Below are positions 1-6,251 of a stretch of DNA of 19,783 bases, piece by piece. The notes under the pieces are model-generated. The model was not told the origin of the DNA. It was given only the letters and a program-made list of their open reading frames with translations, and did not search any database. The stretch is taken from positions 1-19,783 of the forward strand of contig CAYWTM010000060.1 of NCBI GenBank assembly GCA_964460185.1. Direction: 5' to 3'. The translations under genes and the position numbers were made by a program. Numbering within the stretch: position 1 is the first letter of the stretch; each line of letters opens with the position of its first letter. Source of the stretch: JAVJPJ01 sp040217295. GTDB taxonomy: Bacteria > Pseudomonadota > Alphaproteobacteria > Rhodobacterales > Rhodobacteraceae.

Positions 1-361
1 TCTTGCCGATGTCGTGGATGTCTCCCTTCACCGTGCCGATCACCATCTTGCCCACGCGCGGCGCGCCGGTTTCCACCAGCAGCGGTTTGAGGATGGCCAT
101 GCCGCCCTTCATCGCGTTGGCGGCCATCAGGACCTCGGGGACGAACAAGATGCCGTCGCGGAAATCGTTGCCGACGATGGTCATCCCGCCAACCAGCGCC
201 TTGGTCAGAACGTCGTAGGGTGTCCACTTGCGTTCCAGAAGGATGTTCACGCCTTCCTCGATCTCTTCTTTCAGACCATCGTACAGGTCATCGAACATCT
301 GCTGGACAAGTTCATCATCATCCAGATCGCTCAGGATGATGTCTTCGTCTTCTTCAGACAT
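1..361 (-). CDS. Corrinoid (B12-binding) protein, partial, probable split methionine synthase component
   Basis: The gene starts at ATG 361-359 and runs off the left edge, so only the first 120 residues are visible. The N-terminus is very acidic (MSEEDEDIILSDLDDDE), followed by a helical cap domain like the methionine synthase cap (PEVLMAANAMKGGMAILKP). The visible part ends in GTVKGDIHDIGK, which holds the DxHxxG motif whose His coordinates cobalt in B12-dependent methyltransferases. Such proteins carry methyl groups on cobalamin between a methyl donor and an acceptor protein. A strong ribosome site (AAGGAGA, about 7 bases upstream) supports this start. A homocysteine methyltransferase gene lies about 2 kb away on the same strand, which suggests a shared role in methionine synthesis. 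It could instead serve a methylamine-type methyltransferase; the missing C-terminus and left-hand neighbours would help decide. Confidence 0.9.
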   Translation of the reverse strand, partial: MSEEDEDIILSDLDDDELVQQMFDDLYDGLKEEIEEGVNILLERKWTPYDVLTKALVGGMTIVGNDFRDGILFVPEVLMAANAMKGGMAILKPLLVETGAPRVGKMVIGTVKGDIHDIGK

Positions 362-454
362 GGCGCGTCTCCTTGACATGCGGCTGCGCGCGATGGGGCG
401 CGTTGATCAAAACACCTATTCGAATTCGGAATGCAGACATGGCGATTTGCGACA

Positions 455-473
455 TCGCCCTTTCCGAGGGCGA
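455..473. repeat. Inverted repeat in divergent intergenic region
   Basis: Perfect 7-bp arms, TCGCCCT (455-461) and AGGGCGA (467-473), are separated by 5 bases. The repeat lies between the divergent corrinoid and radical SAM genes, just upstream of the probable radical SAM promoter. It could be an operator or an RNA hairpin; there is no T-run to make it a convincing terminator. Confidence 0.4.
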
Positions 474-480
474 CCTGCAC

Positions 481-509
481 TTGCAGATGTTCCACATTTG
501 TTCCATATT
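481..509 (+). promoter_or_regulatory. Probable sigma-70 promoter of the radical SAM gene
   Basis: TTGCAG (481-486) and CATATT (504-509) are separated by 17 bases. The hexamers are imperfect but the spacing is ideal. The spacer contains a perfect LexA box. Transcription would begin about 515-517, at or next to the ATG at 516, so the mRNA may be leaderless. Confidence 0.45.
489..503 (+). promoter_or_regulatory. LexA (SOS) box
   Basis: The sequence GTTC-CACATTT-GTTC matches exactly the GTTC-N7-GTTC direct repeat bound by LexA in alphaproteobacteria. It ends 12 bases before the radical SAM start codon and fills the spacer between the probable -35 and -10, where bound LexA would block RNA polymerase. 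The divergent corrinoid gene starts 128 bases away, so the radical SAM gene is the likelier target. Confidence 0.75.
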
Positions 510-515
510 GGGCGG

Positions 516-1625
516 ATGCAACGGCATACCGACCCCCAGACTGCGGTTTCGCAGGCCCGTCGCAAGGGGCGCGCGTCGGCCACCAACAGGCCGGGCCGGT
601 TTGAACGGTTCGACAGGGTGGCCGTTGATGACGGGTGGGACGGCGGCGGTGACATGGGCGACGACGATCTGCCGCTCCTGCGCACCGAGGTATCCGAAGA
701 GGTGCCGCGCCGGGTGATCACGCGCAACACCTCTCCCGATCTGAGTTTCGATCGCTCCATCAACCCCTATCGAGGGTGCGAGCATGGATGCATCTACTGT
801 TTCGCGCGGCCGAGCCATGCGTATCTGGGGCTGTCGCCCGGACTGGATTTCGAAACCCGCCTGGTGGCGCGCCCGGATGCACCGCGGGTGCTGGAGACGG
901 AGTTGAGGCAAAAGGCCTACGTGCCCGGAGTCATCGCGATCGGGACCAACACCGATCCCTACCAGCCCATCGAACGCGACCGAGGCATCATGCGCGGCGT
1001 CTTGCAGGTGCTGTCGGCGTATCGCCACCCGGTCGCGGTGGTCACCAAGGGCGCGCTGGTGGAGCGCGATGCCGATATTCTGGGCGAGATGGGACAGGTC
1101 GGCCTGGCACGGGTGGGAATATCCGTGACCACGCTCGACCCGGAATTGTCGCGCCGGATGGAACCGCGCTGTCCCGGACCCAAACGCCGCCTGCAAATGA
1201 TCGAGACGCTGTCGCGCGCCGGCGTGCCGGTCCGGGTGATGGCCGCGCCCCTGGTGCCGGGGCTGACGGACCATGAGCTTGAGGCGATCTTGCGCGCCGC
1301 GCGGGATGCGGGCGCGGTGGCGGCGAGCACGATTCCGTTGCGATTGCCCCGCGAGGTGTCGGCGCTGTGGCAGGCGTGGCTGGCGGAGAACTACCCCGAT
1401 CGGCAAAATCGCGTGATGTCCAAGCTGCGCGAGATGCATGGAGGGCGCGATTATGACCCCCAGTGGGGCAAGCGGATGGCCGGGGAAGGGATCTGGGCCG
1501 ACCTGATCCAGCAACGGTTCAAACGCGCTGTGCGCGAGCTGAGCCTTGCGGTCCGGATGGCGCCCCTGCGTTGCGACCTGTTCCACAGACCGGCGCGTGC
1601 GGGCGACCAGCTGAGCCTGTTCTGA
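516..1625 (+). CDS. PA0069-family radical SAM protein (spore photoproduct lyase-like)
   Basis: This 369-residue protein has the radical SAM iron-sulfur motif CEHGCIYC (Cys88, Cys92, Cys95) inside the segment SINPYRGCEHGCIYCFARPSH, typical of the PA0069/Rv2578c family. Members resemble spore photoproduct lyase, but their reaction is not established. The N-terminal stretch RKGRASATNRPGRFERFD matches the family's conserved GRG-x-NRxxRFE region, so the start at ATG 516 is preferred over ATG 654 and over longer upstream reading. The C-terminus ends QLSLF. A perfect LexA box lies just upstream, so DNA-damage induction is inferred, which would fit a repair or nucleic-acid role. The gene is convergent with the next small gene across a palindrome cluster. 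Family call is confident; function is not. Confidence 0.88.
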   Translation: MQRHTDPQTAVSQARRKGRASATNRPGRFERFDRVAVDDGWDGGGDMGDDDLPLLRTEVSEEVPRRVITRNTSPDLSFDRSINPYRGCEHGCIYCFARPSHAYLGLSPGLDFETRLVARPDAPRVLETELRQKAYVPGVIAIGTNTDPYQPIERDRGIMRGVLQVLSAYRHPVAVVTKGALVERDADILGEMGQVGLARVGISVTTLDPELSRRMEPRCPGPKRRLQMIETLSRAGVPVRVMAAPLVPGLTDHELEAILRAARDAGAVAASTIPLRLPREVSALWQAWLAENYPDRQNRVMSKLREMHGGRDYDPQWGKRMAGEGIWADLIQQRFKRAVRELSLAVRMAPLRCDLFHRPARAGDQLSLF

Positions 1626-1639
1626 GGGACTTGGGCGGC

Positions 1640-1727
1640 GAAGAGTTTTGCAAAACTCTTCCCACGCCCTTGCAAGGGCGTGCCCCAAAGCCTTGCAAGG
1701 CTTTGGGCAGTCTTTTGCAAAAGACTG
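1640..1727. repeat. Cluster of four adjoining perfect palindromes centred on TTGCAA
   Basis: Four perfect palindromes lie almost end to end: 1640-1661 (22 bp), 1663-1682 (20 bp), 1684-1707 (24 bp) and 1708-1727 (20 bp). All have TTGCAA at the centre, with centre-to-centre spacing of 22, 23 and 22 bases. The outer two have TTTTGCAAAA cores; the inner two have CCTTGCAAGG cores. The cluster fills the gap between two convergent genes (stop at 1625; last base of the other at 1735). In RNA each unit would form a hairpin, so a bidirectional terminator or transcript-end structure is possible; as DNA it could bind a dimeric protein. It may be a dispersed repeat family of this genome, which cannot be tested here. 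Confidence 0.9.
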
Positions 1728-1734
1728 TGCGGCG

Positions 1735-1986
1735 TCAGTCGAGCACGCGTAGGGGTTCGGCGTTACAGAACACGACCACCTGGCCGCCATTGACCACCGC
1801 GCGGTATCCGCGGCGCTTGAGTTCATGACGAAAGCGGGGCCATCCCACGATACGTTCCACATCGCGCGCCTTGCGTCGCACGACCCGACCTTGCGCGGCG
1901 GCGCGGGCCGAGAACAGGTGGGTAATCCATCTGTCCGCATCGACCGGGCTGGGGGTTTGGTTCGCGACTGAAAACAGGTCATCCAT
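1735..1986 (-). CDS. Small conserved-looking hypothetical protein (83 aa)
   Basis: This short gene starts at ATG 1986 and its product is basic (segment RVVRRKARDVERIVG). The C-terminal half (RRGYRAVVNGGQVVVFCNAEP) reads like a compact alpha/beta fold with alternating hydrophobics. I do not recognise a named domain, and no signal peptide or membrane segment is visible. It is convergent with the radical SAM gene and lies just downstream of the homocysteine methyltransferase on the same strand, 80 bases after that gene's stop. Its composition and third-position GC look like genuine coding sequence. Function is unknown. Confidence 0.65.
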   Translation of the reverse strand: MDDLFSVANQTPSPVDADRWITHLFSARAAAQGRVVRRKARDVERIVGWPRFRHELKRRGYRAVVNGGQVVVFCNAEPLRVLD

Positions 1987-2011
1987 GCGTCGCAGACTGA
2001 CTGTGACGGGG

Positions 2012-2026
2012 TTAACATACGGTTAC
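2012..2026 (+). promoter_or_regulatory. Possible CtrA-type binding site
   Basis: TTAA-CATACGG-TTAC differs by one base from the CtrA consensus TTAA-N7-TTAA. It sits 26 bases upstream of the 83-aa gene's start, between that gene and the methyltransferase stop. It also reads as a direct repeat (GGTTAAC / GGTTACC) spaced one helical turn. It is a weak, pattern-based call. Confidence 0.25.
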
Positions 2027-2066
2027 CTTGCCGTGCGGGGGCTGCGGGGACGGGATGGAAGGGGCG

Positions 2067-3083
2067 TCATCCCCGCCCCCGGCGGCGGCTTGTGCGCTCG
2101 CGGGTCGGCCCAAGCCCGTCGGTCCCGTCCGAATCCGACGAAAACCCGCCAAGCGCTTCGGTGATCTGGTCGAGGGTCGGGGCCGCGCCACGCGGCGTGT
2201 CCTCCAGCGCCTGGCGCATGGCGCGCAGGTGATCGGGCGTGGTGCCGCAGCAGCCCCCGATGATCGTGGCGCCGCTGTCGCGTGCCAGAACCGCGTAGCG
2301 GGCCATCAACTCGGGGGTGCCATCATAGTGGATGTGGCCGTCCACATATTTCGGAATGCCCGCGTTGCCCTTGGCGATGATGGGGCGTTGGGATCCCGCC
2401 GCCCGGAATCCCAGGACCGTGCGCAGCAGGTCCGAGGCCCCCACGCCGCAATTGGCGCCATAGGCCAGAGGGGCGTGATCCAGGGTTTCGACCATCTCGC
2501 TCATCGCGGCCGAGGTCATGCCCATCATGGTGCGGCCCGCGGTGTCAAAGCTCATGGTGCCGCAATAGGGCATGCCTGCCATCGCGGCGGCCTGGGCGGC
2601 GGCGGCATATTCCTCGGGTGCCGATATCGTCTCGACCCACAGCACATCGGCCCCGCCATCACGCAGACCTTCGGCCTGTTCATGGAACATCTCGACCGCC
2701 GCCTCATGGGTCAGCGGGCCCATGGGCGCCATGATCTCGCCGGTCGGGCCCATCGATCCTGCCACGATGACGGTGCGACCGGCCGCGTCGGCCACGTCGC
2801 GCCCGATCTCGGCGGCGCGCTTGTTCAACTCATAGGCCCGGTCCTGCGCATTGTGCAGTTTCAGCCGCGCCCGCGTGCCGCCGAAGGAATTGGTCAGGAA
2901 CAGGTCCGATCCCGCATCGACCGCGCCCTGATACAGCGCCGCGATACGGTCCGGGTGCTCTTCGTTCCACAATTCCGGCGCGTCGCCCGATTGCAGCCCC
3001 ATGTTGAACAGGGTCGTTCCGGTCGCGCCATCGGCCAGCAACCAGTCGCGTGTCAGCAAAAGCTCGTCGAGTGCGTGTGTCAC
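2067..3083 (-). CDS. BHMT-like homocysteine S-methyltransferase
   Basis: The 338-residue protein has the homocysteine S-methyltransferase (Pfam S-methyl_trans) fold: DGATGTTLFNMG at the N-terminus, TNSFGGTRARL, AGSMGPTGE, and the zinc-binding cysteines in NCGVG (Cys212) and GGCCGT (Cys278, Cys279). It transfers a methyl group to homocysteine to make methionine. The start is taken as GTG 3083 because GGAGG lies about 9 bases upstream and the protein then begins at the family's usual position; reading upstream to 3191 adds only an unlikely basic leader. Like the N-terminal module of MetH, it lacks pterin- and B12-binding domains. A corrinoid protein with a MetH-type cap is encoded nearby, so it probably works in a split B12-dependent methionine synthase; betaine or S-methylmethionine as direct donors remain possible. 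Confidence 0.9.
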   Translation of the reverse strand: MTHALDELLLTRDWLLADGATGTTLFNMGLQSGDAPELWNEEHPDRIAALYQGAVDAGSDLFLTNSFGGTRARLKLHNAQDRAYELNKRAAEIGRDVADAAGRTVIVAGSMGPTGEIMAPMGPLTHEAAVEMFHEQAEGLRDGGADVLWVETISAPEEYAAAAQAAAMAGMPYCGTMSFDTAGRTMMGMTSAAMSEMVETLDHAPLAYGANCGVGASDLLRTVLGFRAAGSQRPIIAKGNAGIPKYVDGHIHYDGTPELMARYAVLARDSGATIIGGCCGTTPDHLRAMRQALEDTPRGAAPTLDQITEALGGFSSDSDGTDGLGPTRERTSRRRGRG

Positions 3084-3267
3084 GGGGCAGCCCTCCGGGG
3101 CGTGGGTTTGATCCGGGCGATGGCCGTCTGGCCATGCGCATGGGGTCATCTGCCGCGCGCGCGCGACATGAGCAAGGCTCAAAATTTGCATGAAGATTAT
3201 GAATTGCCCTCAGGTGGCCGGGCAATCCGCCCTAAATCGGACAAGATTCGTTGCAAGGTTCGGGGAC

Positions 3268-3966
3268 ATGAAGGTCGACGTGCCCCATGCTCCGGTATCC
3301 GCCATGCGGGTTGCCTTGTTCGTGGATGGTGAAAACCTGTCCCACACCCTTGCCGAAGAAATCGTGTCGGTTGTCGATGGTCTGGGGGGGCGGGGTCTGC
3401 GCCGGGTCTACGGCGATGCCACGCGCATGACCGGTTGGCGCATGCAAGGCACGTTGCAGATCGTGGACAGCGCCCAGGGAAAAAATGCGGCCGACCTTCT
3501 GCTGTCCATCGAAGCGATGGAAGCGGCGCTTGTCGGTGGGGAACGGGCGATTGCCATAGCCAGTGGTGACCGGGATTTTTCGCATCTTGCAAGAAAGCTT
3601 GCCGAACACGGTGTGCGGGTGATCGGTATCGGTTCGGCCGGTCCGGACTGCGGGTTTCGCAAGGCCTGCAGTGACTATCGGAACATCGGGAAGCCCGGAA
3701 TCTCCATCGAAGCGCCGGCAGGGCGCGAGATTGACCCCGGCACGCTGACGCGGTGGATCGAAACAGTAATCGGCCAGGCTGACGGGCAGCGCGTGAGTCT
3801 GAGCAGTCTCGGCAAGGTCATGAGAGAACGGCATTGCATCACGAAAGCGGATCTTCCGACCGGCACCTGGAAAACCTATCTTGCCGAACATCCGCGGTTC
3901 GAAGTCGATGGCGCCGACGAAGCGCATCTTGCCAAGAAAAAGCCCGCGCAAGGCGCGAGCTCTTGA
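3268..3966 (+). CDS. NYN-domain (LabA/DUF88) putative RNase with OST-HTH/LOTUS-like tail
   Basis: This protein of 232 residues carries an N-terminal NYN domain, a PIN-like nuclease fold. The acidic residues expected at the metal site are visible: Asp20 in LFVDGENL, Asp76 in GKNAADLLL, and Asp101 and Asp103 in ASGDRDFSHLA. Residues from about 155 to the end (WIETVIGQADGQRVSLSSLG then PTGTWKTYLAEHPRFEVDG) look like an OST-HTH/LOTUS winged-helix domain, a putative RNA-binding module often joined to NYN domains. The start at ATG 3268 is chosen over 3190 and 3304 because AAGG lies about 9 bases upstream; 3304 (MRVALFVDGEN) is an alternative that would also keep the whole domain. It is divergent from the methyltransferase and convergent with the zeta gene. 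Its RNA target is unknown. Confidence 0.8.
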   Translation: MKVDVPHAPVSAMRVALFVDGENLSHTLAEEIVSVVDGLGGRGLRRVYGDATRMTGWRMQGTLQIVDSAQGKNAADLLLSIEAMEAALVGGERAIAIASGDRDFSHLARKLAEHGVRVIGIGSAGPDCGFRKACSDYRNIGKPGISIEAPAGREIDPGTLTRWIETVIGQADGQRVSLSSLGKVMRERHCITKADLPTGTWKTYLAEHPRFEVDGADEAHLAKKKPAQGASS

Positions 3967-3995
3967 TCGTGAATTGATGGTGCGATGCGTCGGCC

Positions 3996-4310
3996 TCAGA
4001 TCTCGGTCATCAGCTGGCCCTTGGCCACGGCCAGAAGCTCTTCGTATTTCGCGCGGACTTCGGCCTCGCTGACACGGTCGCCCAGGTCGCCCAGAACCTT
4101 GCGCATCACGTCCTCGTGGCCGGCTTCCTCGAAATCGGCCTTCACGACCTCCTTGGCGTACTCGACCGCTTCGGCGTCGGATTTGCCCAGGGTCTCGGCC
4201 ACCCAAAGGCCCATCAGCTTGTTGCGCCGCGCTTCGGCCTTGAACTGCATCTCGGCATCATGGGCGAACTTGTTCTCGAACGCGTGCTCGCGGTCATCGA
4301 ATGTGGACAT
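3996..4310 (-). CDS. F1-ATPase inhibitor zeta subunit (DUF1476)
   Basis: The 104-residue protein matches the DUF1476 family throughout: MSTFDDREHAFENKFAHDAE, EARRNKLMGLWVAE, and the C-terminal helix RAKYEELLAVAKGQL. In Paracoccus denitrificans the zeta subunit inhibits ATP hydrolysis by F1F0-ATP synthase through its N-terminal segment entering the catalytic interface. Length is typical for the family. The start at ATG 4310 is supported by AAGGAAG about 7 bases upstream; a longer reading to 4379 has no such support. The gene stands away from the ATP synthase operon and is divergent from purC, an arrangement I believe is common in Rhodobacterales. Confidence 0.93.
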   Translation of the reverse strand: MSTFDDREHAFENKFAHDAEMQFKAEARRNKLMGLWVAETLGKSDAEAVEYAKEVVKADFEEAGHEDVMRKVLGDLGDRVSEAEVRAKYEELLAVAKGQLMTEI

Positions 4311-4349
4311 CGGGATCTTCCTTTTTCGGTCAATGGCCTGTTGAATACG

Positions 4350-4379
4350 AGTGTAAGGGCCTCGGGTGCGGGGCTGCAA
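4350..4379 (-). promoter_or_regulatory. Probable promoter of the zeta subunit gene
   Basis: On the minus strand TTGCAG (4379-4374) and TACACT (4355-4350) are 18 bases apart, placing transcription start about 30 bases before the zeta ATG. The hexamers are moderate matches to sigma-70 consensus. Confidence 0.4.
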
Positions 4380-4399
4380 GAGATACCCATTCGGTTTGC

Positions 4400-4428
4400 T
4401 TGCGACACAGCGCGCTTTGCCCTATAGG
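4400..4428 (+). promoter_or_regulatory. Probable promoter of purC
   Basis: TTGCGA (4400-4405) and TATAGG (4423-4428) are separated by 17 bases, about 56 bases upstream of the purC start. It is the best sigma-70-like pair in the divergent spacer. No PurR-type operator was recognised. Confidence 0.45.
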
Positions 4429-4484
4429 CCCGAACATGTTCACGGCGCGTGCAACCCGCGCCCCATCAAGCAGCCGGAGACAGC

Positions 4485-5246
4485 ATGGCACGCCGCAAGA
4501 AGGTCTATGAAGGCAAGGCCAAGATCCTCTATGAAGGTCCGGAGCCCGGCACGTTGGTGCAGTATTTCAAGGATGATGCCACCGCGTTCAACGCCGAAAA
4601 GCGGGCGACGATCGACGGCAAGGGCGTGTTGAACAATCGCCTGAGCGAATACTTCATGACCGGCCTGAACGCGATTGGTGTTCCCACGCATTTCATGAAG
4701 CGTCTCAACATGCGCGAGCAATTGATCCGGGCCGTGGAAATCATTCCGCTCGAGGTCGTCGTGCGCAACGTGGCGGCCGGATCCATCTGCAAGCGTCTCG
4801 GGATCGAGGAAGGCACACCGATGCCGCGGCCCATCGTCGAGTTCTATTTCAAGAACGACGAATTGGGCGATCCGCTGGTCAGCGAGGAACATATCATCGC
4901 CTTCGGCTGGGCCACCCAGCAGGACCTGGACGACATGGTCAGCCTGGCGCTGCGGGTCAATGATTTCCTGTCCGGGCTGATGCTGGGCGTCCGCATCAAG
5001 CTGGTGGATTTCAAGATCGAGATCGGGCGCGTCTGGGATGGCGACTACATGCGGCTGATCGTGGCCGACGAAATCAGCCCCGACAGCTGCCGTCTGTGGG
5101 ATATCGAGACCGGCCAGAAATTCGACAAGGACGTGTTCCGCCGCGATCTGGGCGATCTGGCCGTCGCCTATACCGAGGTGGCGCGCCGTCTGGGGGTGAT
5201 GCCGCAGGGAAACACCGGCGTCACCAAACCGACTTTGATCAACTGA
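4485..5246 (+). CDS. purC: Phosphoribosylaminoimidazole-succinocarboxamide synthase (SAICAR synthetase)
   Basis: This 253-residue enzyme catalyses ATP-dependent joining of aspartate to CAIR to give SAICAR in de novo purine synthesis. Family signatures are clear: the N-terminal KKVYEGKAKILYEG nucleotide-binding segment, the VVVRNVAAGS signature, and DFKIEIGR followed by LIVADEISPDSCRLWD, which includes the ATP/metal-site acidic residues. Length is normal for bacterial PurC. The start at ATG 4485 follows GGAGA with good spacing; reading further upstream adds a non-conserved leader. It heads a run with purS and purQ, separated from purS by 57 bases holding a strong hairpin. Confidence 0.97.
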   Translation: MARRKKVYEGKAKILYEGPEPGTLVQYFKDDATAFNAEKRATIDGKGVLNNRLSEYFMTGLNAIGVPTHFMKRLNMREQLIRAVEIIPLEVVVRNVAAGSICKRLGIEEGTPMPRPIVEFYFKNDELGDPLVSEEHIIAFGWATQQDLDDMVSLALRVNDFLSGLMLGVRIKLVDFKIEIGRVWDGDYMRLIVADEISPDSCRLWDIETGQKFDKDVFRRDLGDLAVAYTEVARRLGVMPQGNTGVTKPTLIN

Positions 5247-5248
5247 AT

Positions 5249-5275
5249 GCGCGGCCCGTCCATGGCGGGCCGTGC
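5249..5275 (+). repeat. GC-rich hairpin between purC and purS
   Basis: A 10-bp stem (5249-5258 with 5266-5275, including one G-U pair in RNA) encloses a 7-base loop that contains CCATGG. It starts three bases after the purC stop codon. The T-rich stretch nearby is short and offset, so it is more likely an mRNA stability or partial-termination element than a full terminator. Confidence 0.55.
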
Positions 5276-5303
5276 GTGGTTTTGGAAAGATGAAGGCAAG
5301 GCG

Positions 5304-5537
5304 ATGAAGGCAACCGTGACCGTGATGCTGAAACAGGGCGTTCTCGACCCGCAGGGCGAAGCCGTGAAATCGGCGCTTGGAACGCTGGGGTTCGGCGGCA
5401 TCCAGGGCGTCCGGCAGGGCAAGGTCATCGAACTTGATCTGGCCGATGGCACCACCGAGGCCGATGTGACCGCCATGTGCGAAAAGCTTCTGGCGAACAC
5501 GGTGATCGAAAGCTACCGGGTGGAGATCGGCGCGTGA
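5304..5537 (+). CDS. purS: FGAM synthase small subunit PurS
   Basis: The 77-residue protein matches PurS: MKATVTVMLKQGVLDPQGEA, then a core with GIQGVRQGKVIELDL, ending NTVIESYRVEIGA. PurS joins PurQ and PurL to form the three-part FGAM synthase and helps pass ammonia from PurQ to PurL. Start ATG 5304 is preferred over the upstream ATG at 5247 because it matches the family's N-terminus and follows AAGG about 5 bases upstream. Its stop codon overlaps the purQ start by 4 bases (GTGA), which suggests coupled translation and equal stoichiometry. No purL gene is in the window. Confidence 0.95.
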   Translation: MKATVTVMLKQGVLDPQGEAVKSALGTLGFGGIQGVRQGKVIELDLADGTTEADVTAMCEKLLANTVIESYRVEIGA

Positions 5538-6202
5538 AAGCGGCTGTCCTCGTCTTTCCCGGATCCAACTGCGACCGCGATCTGGCGGTGGCCTTTCAGC
5601 AGGCCGGGTTTTCGGTCGACATGGTCTGGCACAAGGATACGGGCCTGCCCGACGGGATCGATATCGTCGGTGTGCCGGGCGGTTTTTCCTATGGCGATTA
5701 CCTGCGATGTGGCGCGATCGCGGCGCAATCGCCGATCATGCGGGCGGTCGCGGACCACGCGGGCCGGGGCGGGTATGTCCTGGGCATCTGCAACGGATTT
5801 CAGGTCTTGTGTGAAACGCGTCTCTTGCCCGGTGCCCTGATGCGCAACGCGGGGCTGAAATTCGTCTGCCGGATGCAGGGCCTGACCGTCAAGACCGCCG
5901 ACAGCGCCTTTACCGCGGGGTATGCGGCAGGGCAGGCCATTGATGTGCCGATCGCCCATCACGACGGCAATTACGTGATCGATGCCGACGGGCTGGCCCA
6001 TCTTGAGGGCGAGGACCGTATCGCCTTCACCTATCGCGGCAATCCGAACGGGGCCGTGGCCGATATCGCCGGGGTGCTGAGCGCCAACCGGCGGGTTCTG
6101 GGGCTGATGCCGCATCCCGAACGGGTGGTGGATGCGTCCCATGGCGGAACCGACGGCGCGGCAATGTTCACGTCGCTGGCCGACACGCTCGTGACGGCCT
6201 GA
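5534..6202 (+). CDS. purQ: FGAM synthase glutaminase subunit PurQ
   Basis: The 222-residue protein is a class I glutamine amidotransferase. It begins KAAVLVFPGSNCDRD, contains GGFSYGDYLRCGAIA, the nucleophile Cys86 in LGICNGFQVL, and the catalytic pair His194 and Glu196 in LMPHPERV. It releases ammonia from glutamine for PurL. The start is GTG 5534, overlapping the last four bases of purS; this matches the family's usual beginning. It is the last gene of the pur run; dctB starts 49 bases after its stop with a promoter-like sequence between. Confidence 0.96.
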   Translation: MKAAVLVFPGSNCDRDLAVAFQQAGFSVDMVWHKDTGLPDGIDIVGVPGGFSYGDYLRCGAIAAQSPIMRAVADHAGRGGYVLGICNGFQVLCETRLLPGALMRNAGLKFVCRMQGLTVKTADSAFTAGYAAGQAIDVPIAHHDGNYVIDADGLAHLEGEDRIAFTYRGNPNGAVADIAGVLSANRRVLGLMPHPERVVDASHGGTDGAAMFTSLADTLVTA

Positions 6203-6216
6203 GGCGCGCGCAAGGC

Positions 6217-6245
6217 TTGAGCCGCTGCGTCGGGCTGCCTAGTGT
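6217..6245 (+). promoter_or_regulatory. Probable promoter of dctB
   Basis: TTGAGC (6217-6222) and TAGTGT (6240-6245) are 17 bases apart. The expected transcription start is at or very near the dctB ATG (6252), so the transcript would be leaderless or have only a few leader bases. No Shine-Dalgarno sequence is seen before dctB, which fits this. Confidence 0.4.
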
Positions 6246-6251
6246 CTGTCC

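Noticed and set aside
354..2018. 554-codon minus-strand frame opposite the radical SAM gene
   Set aside because: Compositionally odd, no recognisable domain, and it crosses the palindrome cluster and the true 83-aa gene.
3084..3200. Possible SAM or SAH riboswitch before the homocysteine methyltransferase
   Set aside because: Compared by eye with remembered SAM-II, SAM/SAH and SAH motifs; the conserved cores are not present.
2028..3332. 434-codon plus-strand frame opposite the homocysteine methyltransferase
   Set aside because: Antisense shadow of a clear enzyme gene; no domain or ribosome site.
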